From a bacterium (GTDB lineage: Bacteria > Bacteroidota > Bacteroidia > B-17B0 > Aurantibacillaceae), in NCBI GenBank assembly GCA_027364695.1, contig DAHXOV010000017.1, forward strand, positions 1-6,712: DNA of 6,712 bases. The letters are read 5' to 3'. This document shows positions 1-6,712 of the stretch, piece after piece. The translations under genes and the position numbers were made by a program. The stretch's first letter is position 1. Each line of letters begins with the position of its first letter. The notes below the pieces were generated by a model. That model worked only from the letters and a program-made list of their open reading frames with translations, was not told the DNA's origin and did no database searches.

Positions 1-72
1 GCTTTATCCAAATTTCCAAATATTTTTTAGGCTATTTACTTTTGCCTGCATAAAAAGCAAGAAATAGAAACA

Positions 73-100
73 TTGATTATTCAATTATTTCCTACTTTTG
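73..100 (+). promoter_or_regulatory. Probable Bacteroidota-type promoter of the S41 protease operon
   Basis: The sequence shows TTG at 73-75 and TACTTTTG at 93-100, separated by 17 bases. This fits the Bacteroidota primary sigma factor pattern of a -33 TTG element and a -7 TAnnTTTG element. Transcription would begin around 107, leaving a short leader of about 19 bases before the ATG at 126. The motif is seen directly; its activity is inferred. A second TACTTTTG copy at 37-44 has no TTG at the right distance and is a weaker candidate. Confidence 0.6.
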
Positions 101-125
101 CATCTTCGCATTCATCATAATAAAA

Positions 126-1835
126 ATGAAACTATTTAAACAAATTAAAACAAGCAAAAAGAAACTGCTGTTTATTTCATTTCTCACCGTCTTACCTCTG
201 TTTTATTTCTTTTATGACGATAATGATTTATTTGAGATTACTAAAAGCTTAGAAATATTCAATAGTGTTTATAGAAATGTGCACGAATCATATATTGAAA
301 AACCCAAATCAGGCGAACTCATAAAAACCGCCATAGACGCCATGTTAAACTCATTAGACCCTTATACTAATTTTATCAGTGAAGATGACATTGAAGAATA
401 CCAATTTCAAACAACAGGCGTTTATGCAGGCATAGGAGGCGCCATCGAAAAAATCAATGATAAGTTTTATATTACTGAAGTATATGATAACTCACCGGCG
501 CTCTTAAGCGGACTATTACCAGGATCTCAAATCATCACAGTCAATAACAAAGATATCTCCCATCTCTCCACAGCTGAACTAACCAATTTAATCAAAGGAG
601 AAGCAGGCAGCCAGGTGCAAATTAAATTTATCCCCTTCCGACAAAATACCCCCATAGAAAAAAACATTATTCGCAAAGAAATTAAAGTAAATAATAACGT
701 CTATTACACTGTTCTGAAAAATAATGTCGGCTATATACGCCTACAAGCATTTACAGAAAAATGCGCAGAAGAAATAAAATCAGCATTCGTAGAACTAAAA
801 AAACAAAACATACAATCTCTGTTACTTGATATCAGAGATAACCCAGGCGGATTACTCATGGAAGCCATACAAATAGTCAACCTCTTCGTCCCAAAAGATA
901 TAGAAGCAGTCTTTACCAAAGGCAGAACTTCCAACTGGTACAAATCCTACAAAACCCTACAAAACCCAATAGATACTGAAATCCCAATGGCAGTACTTAT
1001 CAATGAAAACTCCGCTTCCGCTTCCGAAATCATTGCTGGTGCCCTCCAAGACCTTGACAGAGCCGTTATTGTTGGCGCCCGTTCCTATGGTAAAGGACTG
1101 GTACAAAACACATTAGACCTGCCTTACAACACAAAATTAAAAGTAACCATCGCCAAATATTACACCCCCAGCGGCAGATGTATCCAAGCACTGGACTATT
1201 CTCAAAAAGATAAAACAGGAAGAGTACTTGCTGTCCCCGACTCTCTCATCACCGCTTTCAAAACAAAAAACGGAAGAACCGTCTATGACGGCGCAGGAAT
1301 TACTCCCGACATCAAAACAAAACCCGAAAACCTATCCGCCATCTTATTAGACCTCAACCAACAAAATTTCTTTTTTCTTTATTCCTATCAATACGCCTTA
1401 AAGAAAACTCAAATACCACCCATTAAAGACTTTGCTCTCAACTCAAGCGAAATTCAAAATTTCTTTGAATTATTAAAGGAAAAAAAATATGTGTATCACT
1501 CCAGTCAAAAAGATTTGCTCAAAAAATTTAAAACCAGCGCAGAAAACGATAGCATCTACGAAGAAATAAAAAAAGAATACGAAGAACTCTTTGACCATCT
1601 CAGTAAAATACAGGAAAAATTACTATCAAAAAACATAGACATCATCAAAGAATTCCTGGAAATCAATACCATCAATTTCTACTACTATTCAAAAGGAAAA
1701 GACGAATACATCGTCCATAAAGACAGAGAAATACAACAATGCATCCAAATCCTATCAGACAAAAATAAAATAACAGAAATACTCACTAAAATAGAACCAC
1801 CCAAAAAACCATTCAACTCAGAAAAAAAATTTTAA
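126..1835 (+). CDS. S41 family carboxy-terminal processing protease, membrane-anchored, with PDZ domain
   Basis: A 569-residue serine protease of the S41/CTP (Tsp/Prc/CtpA-like) family, which cleaves substrate proteins near their C termini in the periplasm. Residues 11-13 are lysines followed by a hydrophobic segment at about 14-30, which fits an N-terminal membrane anchor or uncleaved signal and supports the ATG at 126. The family motif LDPYTNF lies near residue 80, and a PDZ domain spans about 96-170. The peptidase core follows, with DIRDNPGG and then the SASASE motif. By the family's usual spacing the catalytic triad is Ser298, Lys323 (in GKG) and Gln327, all present, so the enzyme looks active. 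The YYTPSGRCIQ and YDGAGITPDI segments are typical of Bacteroidota members. About 170 C-terminal residues are Lys/Glu-rich and probably helical. It is the first gene of the operon, and its stop overlaps the next start by one base (TAATG). It could be named ctpA or prc, but the family is multicopy, so no symbol is given. Confidence 0.95.
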   Translation: MKLFKQIKTSKKKLLFISFLTVLPLFYFFYDDNDLFEITKSLEIFNSVYRNVHESYIEKPKSGELIKTAIDAMLNSLDPYTNFISEDDIEEYQFQTTGVYAGIGGAIEKINDKFYITEVYDNSPALLSGLLPGSQIITVNNKDISHLSTAELTNLIKGEAGSQVQIKFIPFRQNTPIEKNIIRKEIKVNNNVYYTVLKNNVGYIRLQAFTEKCAEEIKSAFVELKKQNIQSLLLDIRDNPGGLLMEAIQIVNLFVPKDIEAVFTKGRTSNWYKSYKTLQNPIDTEIPMAVLINENSASASEIIAGALQDLDRAVIVGARSYGKGLVQNTLDLPYNTKLKVTIAKYYTPSGRCIQALDYSQKDKTGRVLAVPDSLITAFKTKNGRTVYDGAGITPDIKTKPENLSAILLDLNQQNFFFLYSYQYALKKTQIPPIKDFALNSSEIQNFFELLKEKKYVYHSSQKDLLKKFKTSAENDSIYEEIKKEYEELFDHLSKIQEKLLSKNIDIIKEFLEINTINFYYYSKGKDEYIVHKDREIQQCIQILSDKNKITEILTKIEPPKKPFNSEKKF

Positions 1836-2512
1836 TGCACTACTCTCAACAAGAATTAAAAGACATCCTACAATGGAAAATAAATACATGGCAAATACCC
1901 CTTCTCTATTGGGATAAAACAATCCAATGGAACAAAATCAACACATGTCTTGAAATAGGTGCAGGCGGCGGCGGACTGTCTCTATGGCTGGCTAAACAAG
2001 GAAAAATGATCCATTGCTCAGACCTAAAAAACCCCACTCATACCGCCAAACCCCTTCACGATAAATACAACTACACCACCAACAAAATTCGCTACATAGA
2101 ATTAGATGCTACTCAACCATTCCAACAACAGTACGACCTCATCCTTACCAAATCAGTCTTAGGAGGCATAGGCAGAAACAAACAATGGAACAAGATACAA
2201 AAAACAATTGAAAATATCTACAAGGCCTTAGCACCCAATGGATCTTACCTATTCGCAGAAAATGCAAAAGCATCCACCATCCACCAGATTGTCAGAAAAA
2301 AATATGTATCATGGAGCAAAGAATGGCATTATTTCACCCCGCACGAAATGAAAAAACTACTGAGTATCTTCCCAACATTTGAACTTCATACATTCGGATT
2401 CATCAGCCCTTTTTGTTCCAATACCATTACAAAAAAAACAGACATCTGCCTTCATAACATTCTCCCCACCTCACAAGAATATCTCCTCTATGGATGGGCA
2501 CAAAAAATATAA
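1835..2512 (+). CDS. Class I SAM-dependent methyltransferase, substrate unknown
   Basis: A 225-residue protein with a Rossmann-type methyltransferase core. Motif I is LEIGAGGGGLS at residues 39-49, the glycine-rich loop that binds S-adenosylmethionine. An acidic residue at the end of strand 2 (Asp63 in HCSDL) would contact the ribose. ELDATQ (89-94) matches the motif near the adenine, and YDLILTKSVLGGIG (100-113) matches motif IV. The segment LAPNGSYLFAEN corresponds to the post-motif region typical of the Methyltransf_11/25-like families. The N terminus is rich in Trp (14, 19, 26, 32) and may form the substrate lid. No signal peptide or membrane segment is visible, so it is probably cytoplasmic. 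The start is fixed by the 1-base overlap with the protease stop, which suggests translational coupling. The family is clear, but the methyl acceptor (small molecule, lipid or protein) cannot be told from sequence. Confidence 0.88.
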   Translation: MHYSQQELKDILQWKINTWQIPLLYWDKTIQWNKINTCLEIGAGGGGLSLWLAKQGKMIHCSDLKNPTHTAKPLHDKYNYTTNKIRYIELDATQPFQQQYDLILTKSVLGGIGRNKQWNKIQKTIENIYKALAPNGSYLFAENAKASTIHQIVRKKYVSWSKEWHYFTPHEMKKLLSIFPTFELHTFGFISPFCSNTITKKTDICLHNILPTSQEYLLYGWAQKI

Positions 2513-2515
2513 TCA

Positions 2516-2920
2516 ATGAAAACATCTCTCGTCAAATACATCGGAAATAAAAGAACGCAAGCCACACACTTGAAAAGCAATACAATCATTGAAACTGATG
2601 CGCCTGTGGATAATAACGGCAAAGGAGAAAAATTCTCTCCCACAGATTTACTTGCTACTTCTTTAGCCAGTTGTATGATAACCATCATGAGCATCATTGC
2701 CGAAAGAGAAAACATCCCTTTAGAAGCAGAGGCAGACCTTACAAAAGTTATGACAGATCAGCCACGCAGAGTAAGTGAAATACATATTGAGTTAAAAATT
2801 AAAAACAATGATTATACAGACAAACAAAAGCAAATGATACAAAATGCCGCCTATACCTGTCCTGTGGCAAAAAGCTTACATCCCGATATCCAACAAAAAA
2901 TCAACATTATATGGTACTAA
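2516..2920 (+). CDS. OsmC/Ohr family thiol protein (putative hydroperoxide reductase)
   Basis: A 134-residue protein, the usual length for the OsmC/Ohr superfamily, whose members reduce organic hydroperoxides with a Cys pair. The signature FSPTDLLATSLASC spans 40-53 and supplies the first redox Cys (Cys53). The second, Cys115, lies in YTCPVAKSLHP, the usual C-terminal context. Glu38 just before the signature and Arg13 near the N terminus are candidates for the conserved active-site Glu and Arg. No signal peptide is present, so it is expected to be cytoplasmic. It resembles the YhfA/OsmC-like branch more than classic Ohr, but the subfamily is not settled by eye, so peroxidase activity is inferred. 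It starts 3 bases after the methyltransferase stop and its 3' end overlaps the next gene by 10 bases, consistent with an operon. Confidence 0.93.
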   Translation: MKTSLVKYIGNKRTQATHLKSNTIIETDAPVDNNGKGEKFSPTDLLATSLASCMITIMSIIAERENIPLEAEADLTKVMTDQPRRVSEIHIELKIKNNDYTDKQKQMIQNAAYTCPVAKSLHPDIQQKINIIWY

Positions 2921-3279
2921 AAAACATCACACTTATCACACTATCACTGCTTACACTCAACTACTTTGCCCAAAAAAAATCCACCTCCGACACCACTCAA
3001 AAAATCATCACCATCAAAGGCATAGCAGAAAAAGGCGTAGAAGCAGGCTGCATCATCCTAAAAACAAAAGATCAAAAAACATATACCCTCCTAAACATAC
3101 AGACTAATATCTTATATGGTTCCTGCCTGAAAATTACTGGATACATATCACCCAACAATCCTACTATATGTATGCAAGGCATACCTTTCTATGTAAAAAA
3201 TCACTGCCCCTGTAACAAAAAATCCAAACCCAAATACCAAAGAGATTTACCAAAAGATAAAGCCAATAAAACCAAATAA
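2911..3279 (+). CDS. Small secreted cysteine-containing protein of unknown function
   Basis: A 122-residue protein that starts inside the osmC-like gene (10-base overlap in a different frame). It has a signal-peptide-like N terminus: Lys4, a hydrophobic stretch at about 6-19, and a plausible signal peptidase I site after FAQ (residues 19-21, an ending common in Bacteroidota). No lipobox Cys is present, so it is probably not a lipoprotein. The mature part has a compact middle, TIKGIAEKGVEAGCIILKT (34-52), then YTLL and LKITGYI, with an alternating hydrophobic pattern that suggests a small beta-barrel (OB-like) fold. It contains Cys47, Cys72, Cys87 and a CPC motif (Cys99 and Cys101). The tail from about 103 is very rich in Lys. 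The GVEAGC...YTLL...TGY layout recalls DUF5818-like proteins, but this is recollection, not a search result. The signal peptide and operon position support a real gene; the function is unknown. Confidence 0.78.
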   Translation: MVLKNITLITLSLLTLNYFAQKKSTSDTTQKIITIKGIAEKGVEAGCIILKTKDQKTYTLLNIQTNILYGSCLKITGYISPNNPTICMQGIPFYVKNHCPCNKKSKPKYQRDLPKDKANKTK

Positions 3280-3309
3280 ATAATACTCCCCACATCCACC
3301 CGTTTTAAA

Positions 3310-3419
3310 TTTTTACTTTTAACAAGCCCACTCGCTTCGTTTGGCGTTACAGGCGTCAGAGACGCTTCTGTCATCCACTCCCAACAAAGTAAAAAGTGGC
3401 TATACCACCTCTGACGCCA
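3310..3419. repeat. Structured intergenic element with nested inverted repeats, richer in G+C
   Basis: This part of the spacer is visibly richer in G+C than the flanking DNA and holds several complementary arms. GGCGTCAGAG (3352-3361) is the exact reverse complement of CTCTGACGCC (3409-3418). GCGTC (3353-3357) also pairs with GACGC (3361-3365) around a 3-base loop, and this hairpin extends through ACAG (3349-3352) and CTGT (3368-3371) past a 2-base bulge. TTTTTACTTT (3310-3319) pairs with AAAGTAAAAA (3386-3395). TGGCGT (3342-3347) could also pair with ACGCCA (3414-3419). Because the same bases take part in more than one pairing, the folds exclude each other. No long T-run follows, so it is not a standard intrinsic terminator. 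It could be a dispersed repeat, an operon boundary structure or a 5' regulatory element; which one is unknown. Confidence 0.5.
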
Positions 3420-3448
3420 TTTCTCTGACCAATCAAAATTAAATTAAC

Positions 3449-3456
3449 TATATTTG
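3449..3456 (+). promoter_or_regulatory. Probable -7 promoter element for ruvA-sprA
   Basis: TATATTTG at 3449-3456 fits the Bacteroidota TAnnTTTG -7 element. A clear -33 TTG is missing; the nearest candidate is CTG at about 3425-3427, 21 bases upstream. Transcription would begin near 3463, about 15 bases before the ruvA ATG. The position just upstream of the second gene block supports it, but the match is partial. Confidence 0.42.
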
Positions 3457-3478
3457 GCGAAATTTATTTTTTAAATTT

Positions 3479-4078
3479 ATGATTGATTACATATCAGGAA
3501 AAATCATAGAACTTAACCCAGCTTTTATTGTTATAGAATGTAATAGCATAGGATATAAATTTCTCATTTCTATCAATAGTTACAAATCCTTTCAAAATAA
3601 TACTGCTCACGCAAAGATATTTACGGAAAACATTTTTATAAGAGATGACATGCCAAAACACTATGGCTTTGCTACAAAAGAAGAAAGAGAAATTTTCAGA
3701 CACCTGCTCTCTGTATCTGGCGTGGGGGGCAGTTCTGCTATACTCATGCTTTCATCTCTCTCCCCATCAGAAATTATAGGTGCCATCAATACAGCCAATG
3801 TCTCTCTATTAAAAAGTATCAAAGGAATAGGTGAAAAAACAGCCCAAAGAATAGTGGTGGACCTAAAAGGAAAATTAGGAAAACACGACGGCGGTATCAC
3901 TCAAATCATGGTCTCAGGAAATGATAAAATAAAAGAAGAAGCACTCATGGCACTCATCGCACTCGGGTTTAACAAAGCACAAGCAGAAAAAGCCATTGAA
4001 AAAACTGTCTTGCACAATAAAGAAGCCCTTCTTTCCGTTGAAATGCTTCTAAAGATTACCCTCAAAAACCTGCAATAG
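3479..4078 (+). CDS. ruvA: Holliday junction branch migration complex subunit RuvA
   Basis: A complete 199-residue RuvA, the family's usual length. RuvA binds four-way DNA junctions as a tetramer and loads the RuvB motor for branch migration, with RuvC cutting the junction. Domain I is the N-terminal OB fold (1-64), opening with MIDYISGKI and ending at the HYGF motif. Asp56 and Asp57 sit where the acidic pin (Glu55/Asp56 in E. coli) separates the strands. Domain II has two helix-hairpin-helix motifs: SGVGGSSA (80-87) and KGIGEKTAQRI (115-125), followed by DLKGKL. The first is slightly divergent, with Gly-Ser-Ser where Pro-Lys or similar is common. After a Gly-rich linker, domain III (about 148-199) carries the EEALMALIALGF helix bundle that contacts RuvB. 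The ATG at 3479 gives the canonical N terminus; the leader is A/T-rich without a Shine-Dalgarno sequence. Neither ruvB nor ruvC is in the window. sprA follows after 9 bases. Confidence 0.97.
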   Translation: MIDYISGKIIELNPAFIVIECNSIGYKFLISINSYKSFQNNTAHAKIFTENIFIRDDMPKHYGFATKEEREIFRHLLSVSGVGGSSAILMLSSLSPSEIIGAINTANVSLLKSIKGIGEKTAQRIVVDLKGKLGKHDGGITQIMVSGNDKIKEEALMALIALGFNKAQAEKAIEKTVLHNKEALLSVEMLLKITLKNLQ

Positions 4079-4087
4079 TACCACAAA

Positions 4088-6712
4088 GTGAGAAGTAAGG
4101 AAATCCTAAATATCGTAGTTGGGTCATTAGTAACATTTTTCTTACTATTATCATTGTTTCAGACAAATGCCTCCTATCGCTCTTTTAATGTAATACCTGC
4201 CTATTCAAAAAACATTACACCTTCCGATTCGCCTACTCATCCTTTACCCTATAACTTCCCTGACAACAAAGGCGAAGAACCCATTTATAACGAACAACAT
4301 CCATTATACCTCAATAATCCATCTAATATCAAAACCAACATAGAATATGACACCAAACAAAATCAATACAACATACAACAAAAAATTGGCAACTCCCGCT
4401 ACCGCCCTGATACTTACTTAGACTCAGAAGAATATCAAAATTACATGTTTAAAAAAGCCGTCAGAAATTACTGGCGTTCCAAAATTGCTGCAGAAGACCT
4501 CAATAAACCCAAGAAAGGACTCATCCCATCTTTACAAGTAAATAACGAACTCTTCGACAGAATATTTGGAGGTAATACCATAGATATCCGACCAACAGGT
4601 ACTATAGAACTCATCTTCGGTCTCAATAGAATGAAAAACCTCAACCCTGCTATCCCACAAAGACAACAAAAAGTAACCAACTTCGACTTCAATATGCGTA
4701 TTCAATTAAACCTACTTGGTAAAATTGGAGAAAAATTCAAAATCAATATGAACTACAATACCGAAGCTAACTTTGATTGGGAAAACCAAATGAAACTCAA
4801 TTGGGCAGGTGGCGAAGACGATATACTAAAAAAAATTGAAGCAGGCAATATTACGCTTCCACTCAATAGTTCTCTTATCACAGGTAGTCAGAGTTTATTT
4901 GGTATTAAGCTCACCACCCAATGGGGTAAACTAACGGCTACTACTGTTTTTGCCCAACAAAGAGGCAAAAGACAAGAAGTAACCGTTCAAGGAGGCGCCC
5001 AAACCCAACAATTCTATATTACCTCAGATAATTATGAATCCAATAAACACTTTTTCTTATCCTACTTCTTCATGAAAAACTATGACAACTGGATGTCCTC
5101 TTTACCTGTTATTAACTCTCCTGTTGTCATTACAAAAGTAGAGGTCTATGTGCTCAATCAAACTGGTACAACAGACCAAAATAGAAATGTCGTCGCTTTT
5201 GAAGACCTTGGCGAGGATACTTCCGATGTTTATTCAAACATGAAAAAACCTGCCTGCATTTCTAATCCCAATTATCTTGTTCAGGATAGCACAGGAAGCA
5301 TCCCTCACAATGGGGCGAATAACCTTTACTATATTGTCATTAACCCTACCACGGGCATTCTCAAAGATAGATTGAGTACCAATATTGCCGCTACTATCAA
5401 AAATGCTACTTCTAATTCCTGTAATTCCAGTGGCGAATACATGATTCAATCAAGAGACTTTGATATCATCTACAACGCCCGCAAGTTAAACGCTTCTGAA
5501 TATACACTCAATTCTCGTCTCGGTTACATTTCATTAAACCAAACACTGAATAACGACCAAGTTTTAGCCGTATCTTTCCAATATACCTACAATGGAAAAA
5601 TATATCAAGTAGGCGAATTCAGCGACCAGTTTCCCGAAAACAATAAAATACTCATCACTAAACTTCTCAAAGGTGCCAATGTGAATGTACGTTATCCTAC
5701 ATGGAAACTAATGATGAAAAATGTCTATGCCATAGGAGCATACAATGTCAACCCACAAAATTTTAACCTCCAAATATATTACAACAACATAGAAACAGGT
5801 GTTGATATACCCTACATACCATATGGCGCCATCAATGGACAGCTACTCATAAAAACCCTTGGGTTGGATAATTTCAATGTCAATGGCGATAGACGTTACG
5901 ATGGAGTATTTGACTTCTTACCAGGATATACCATCAACCCCGCCAATGGAAGAATCTACTTTGCCTCTATAGAACCATTTGGCTCTTACTTAAAATCAAA
6001 ATTTAGTTCTAATGATTTCCCAAATGCCAATAAATACATCTTTCAGGAACTATACGATTCTCTTAAAGTCGCCGCTCAACAAATCCCTGAAAAAAACAGA
6101 TATAAAATAAAAGGCACCTACACCTCCTCCTCCGGTTCAGAAATTATGTTGAATGCGCTCAATATACCCCAAGGGGCCGTGGTTGTTACAGCAAATGGTA
6201 TTCGCCTCACTGAAAATAAGGATTACACCGTTGATTATACGCTCGGACGAGTCAAAATTATCAATGATGGACTCCTAAATAGCGGCGCTCAAATCAAAGT
6301 ATCCGTAGAAAGCAATTCTTTATTTAATATCCAACAAAAAAGTTTAATAGGTACACGACTGGACTACAAGTTCAGTAGAGATCTCCTACTAGGTGCCACT
6401 TTTCTCAGGTATGCCGAAAGACCAATAACTCAAAAAGTAACCTTTGGCGATGAACCTGTATCCAACATTATATGGGGGACTGACTATAGCTACAAAACAG
6501 AAACACCCTTCCTTACACGATTATTAGACAAACTTCCGCTTTACAGCACAAAAGAAAAAAGTACTATCACTACCCAAGGTGAATTTGCACAACTCATACC
6601 AGGTAATGCCGCGGCTATTAAACAAAACAGAGGCACCTCTTACCTAGATGACTTTGAGGGAAGTGTGAGTACCATAGACCTTAGAAGCGCTCAATCATGG
6701 AAGCTCGCCAGC
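4088..6712 (+). CDS. sprA: Type IX secretion/gliding outer-membrane translocon SprA, N-terminal part (3' end outside window)
   Basis: An uninterrupted frame of 875 codons from GTG at 4088 to the window edge. SprA (also called Sov) forms the very large outer-membrane beta-barrel through which T9SS cargo leaves the cell, and in gliding species it is also needed for motility; full proteins exceed 2,300 residues, so only about the first third is here. The GTG is chosen because residues 6-23 form a signal-peptide core with a plausible cleavage after TNA (28), and the next in-frame ATG (4445) would remove it. Family landmarks include IDIRPTGTIELIFG (165-178), SSLITGSQSLFG (261-272), a VTVQGGAQT segment near 300, MMKNVYAIGAYNV (542-554), FDFLPGYTINPANGRI (608-623), IPQGAVVV (693-700) and YLDDFEGS (852-859). 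Regions of this kind belong to the SprA N-terminal repeats. The frame is the same as that of ruvA, separated by TAG plus 9 bases, so the two genes are probably co-transcribed. It looks intact as far as seen. Confidence 0.96.
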   Translation, partial: MRSKEILNIVVGSLVTFFLLLSLFQTNASYRSFNVIPAYSKNITPSDSPTHPLPYNFPDNKGEEPIYNEQHPLYLNNPSNIKTNIEYDTKQNQYNIQQKIGNSRYRPDTYLDSEEYQNYMFKKAVRNYWRSKIAAEDLNKPKKGLIPSLQVNNELFDRIFGGNTIDIRPTGTIELIFGLNRMKNLNPAIPQRQQKVTNFDFNMRIQLNLLGKIGEKFKINMNYNTEANFDWENQMKLNWAGGEDDILKKIEAGNITLPLNSSLITGSQSLFGIKLTTQWGKLTATTVFAQQRGKRQEVTVQGGAQTQQFYITSDNYESNKHFFLSYFFMKNYDNWMSSLPVINSPVVITKVEVYVLNQTGTTDQNRNVVAFEDLGEDTSDVYSNMKKPACISNPNYLVQDSTGSIPHNGANNLYYIVINPTTGILKDRLSTNIAATIKNATSNSCNSSGEYMIQSRDFDIIYNARKLNASEYTLNSRLGYISLNQTLNNDQVLAVSFQYTYNGKIYQVGEFSDQFPENNKILITKLLKGANVNVRYPTWKLMMKNVYAIGAYNVNPQNFNLQIYYNNIETGVDIPYIPYGAINGQLLIKTLGLDNFNVNGDRRYDGVFDFLPGYTINPANGRIYFASIEPFGSYLKSKFSSNDFPNANKYIFQELYDSLKVAAQQIPEKNRYKIKGTYTSSSGSEIMLNALNIPQGAVVVTANGIRLTENKDYTVDYTLGRVKIINDGLLNSGAQIKVSVESNSLFNIQQKSLIGTRLDYKFSRDLLLGATFLRYAERPITQKVTFGDEPVSNIIWGTDYSYKTETPFLTRLLDKLPLYSTKEKSTITTQGEFAQLIPGNAAAIKQNRGTSYLDDFEGSVSTIDLRSAQSWKLAS

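Noticed and set aside
37..44. TACTTTTG as a second promoter -7 element
   Set aside because: It matches TAnnTTTG, but there is no TTG about 17-23 bases upstream and no gene between it and the better promoter at 73-100. It may be chance in A/T-rich DNA.
1..92. A possible tail of an upstream gene or a small RNA at the left edge
   Set aside because: No convincing reading frame, tRNA-like fold or stable stem is visible in this A/T-rich stretch.
2844..3107. An 87-codon + strand frame rich in His, Arg and Lys
   Set aside because: It lies across the osmC-like gene and the start of the small secreted protein in a third frame. Its His/Lys/Arg-rich, low-complexity content is what A- and C-rich coding DNA gives when read out of frame, and both overlapping genes have better support.
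3349..3371. Hairpin as an intrinsic terminator of the first operon
   Set aside because: The stem is real, but no T-run follows it on either strand, so the standard terminator form is missing. It is kept only as part of the structured element.
731..5449. Several minus-strand frames of 60-80 codons (for example 731-943, 2488-2715, 3494-3703, 3661-3900, 3901-4086, 4468-4692, 5234-5449)
   Set aside because: Nearly all of each lies antisense to well-supported genes (protease, osmC-like, ruvA, sprA), and none has a recognisable domain. They are treated as shadows.
3479..6712. A RuvA-SprA fusion made by TAG readthrough or stop-codon reassignment
   Set aside because: RuvA is complete at its normal length and SprA has its own signal peptide after the GTG. 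Fusion would bury that signal, so two separate proteins are far more likely.

Overview
The window reads as chromosomal DNA of a low-GC member of the Bacteroidota. Four observations support this. A SprA-type giant outer-membrane protein (type IX secretion and gliding) follows ruvA. The S41 protease is of the Bacteroidota CTP type. The promoter-like motifs fit the Bacteroidota TAnnTTTG pattern. No gene start has a clear Shine-Dalgarno sequence, only A/T-rich leaders. The genus cannot be named from the sequence alone.

All six supported genes are on the + strand, in two blocks. Block 1 (about 93-3279) starts with a Bacteroidota-type promoter and holds four tightly packed genes: a membrane-anchored S41 carboxy-terminal processing protease, a class I SAM-dependent methyltransferase (1-nt overlap), an OsmC/Ohr-type thiol protein (3-nt gap) and a small secreted cysteine-rich protein of unknown function (10-nt overlap). 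The spacing strongly suggests one operon. The gene set suggests envelope proteostasis and redox housekeeping, but no common pathway can be shown.

A 199-bp spacer (3280-3478) follows. Its middle is visibly richer in G+C than its surroundings and contains nested inverted repeats. A promoter-like motif near its end probably serves block 2.

Block 2 (3449-6712) is ruvA (Holliday-junction DNA-binding subunit, complete) followed after 9 nt by a long reading frame that starts with GTG and runs off the right edge. This is the N-terminal ~875 residues of SprA, the outer-membrane translocon of the type IX secretion system. It is the largest feature in the window. No ATG occurs in its frame until about 120 codons in, so an ATG-only search would miss or truncate it.

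I found no mobile element, CRISPR array, tRNA, rRNA or phage feature. The content is mostly core genome. The points most worth a second look are the structured spacer, the unknown cysteine-rich protein and the ruvA-sprA junction; I do not see clear evidence of an undescribed system.
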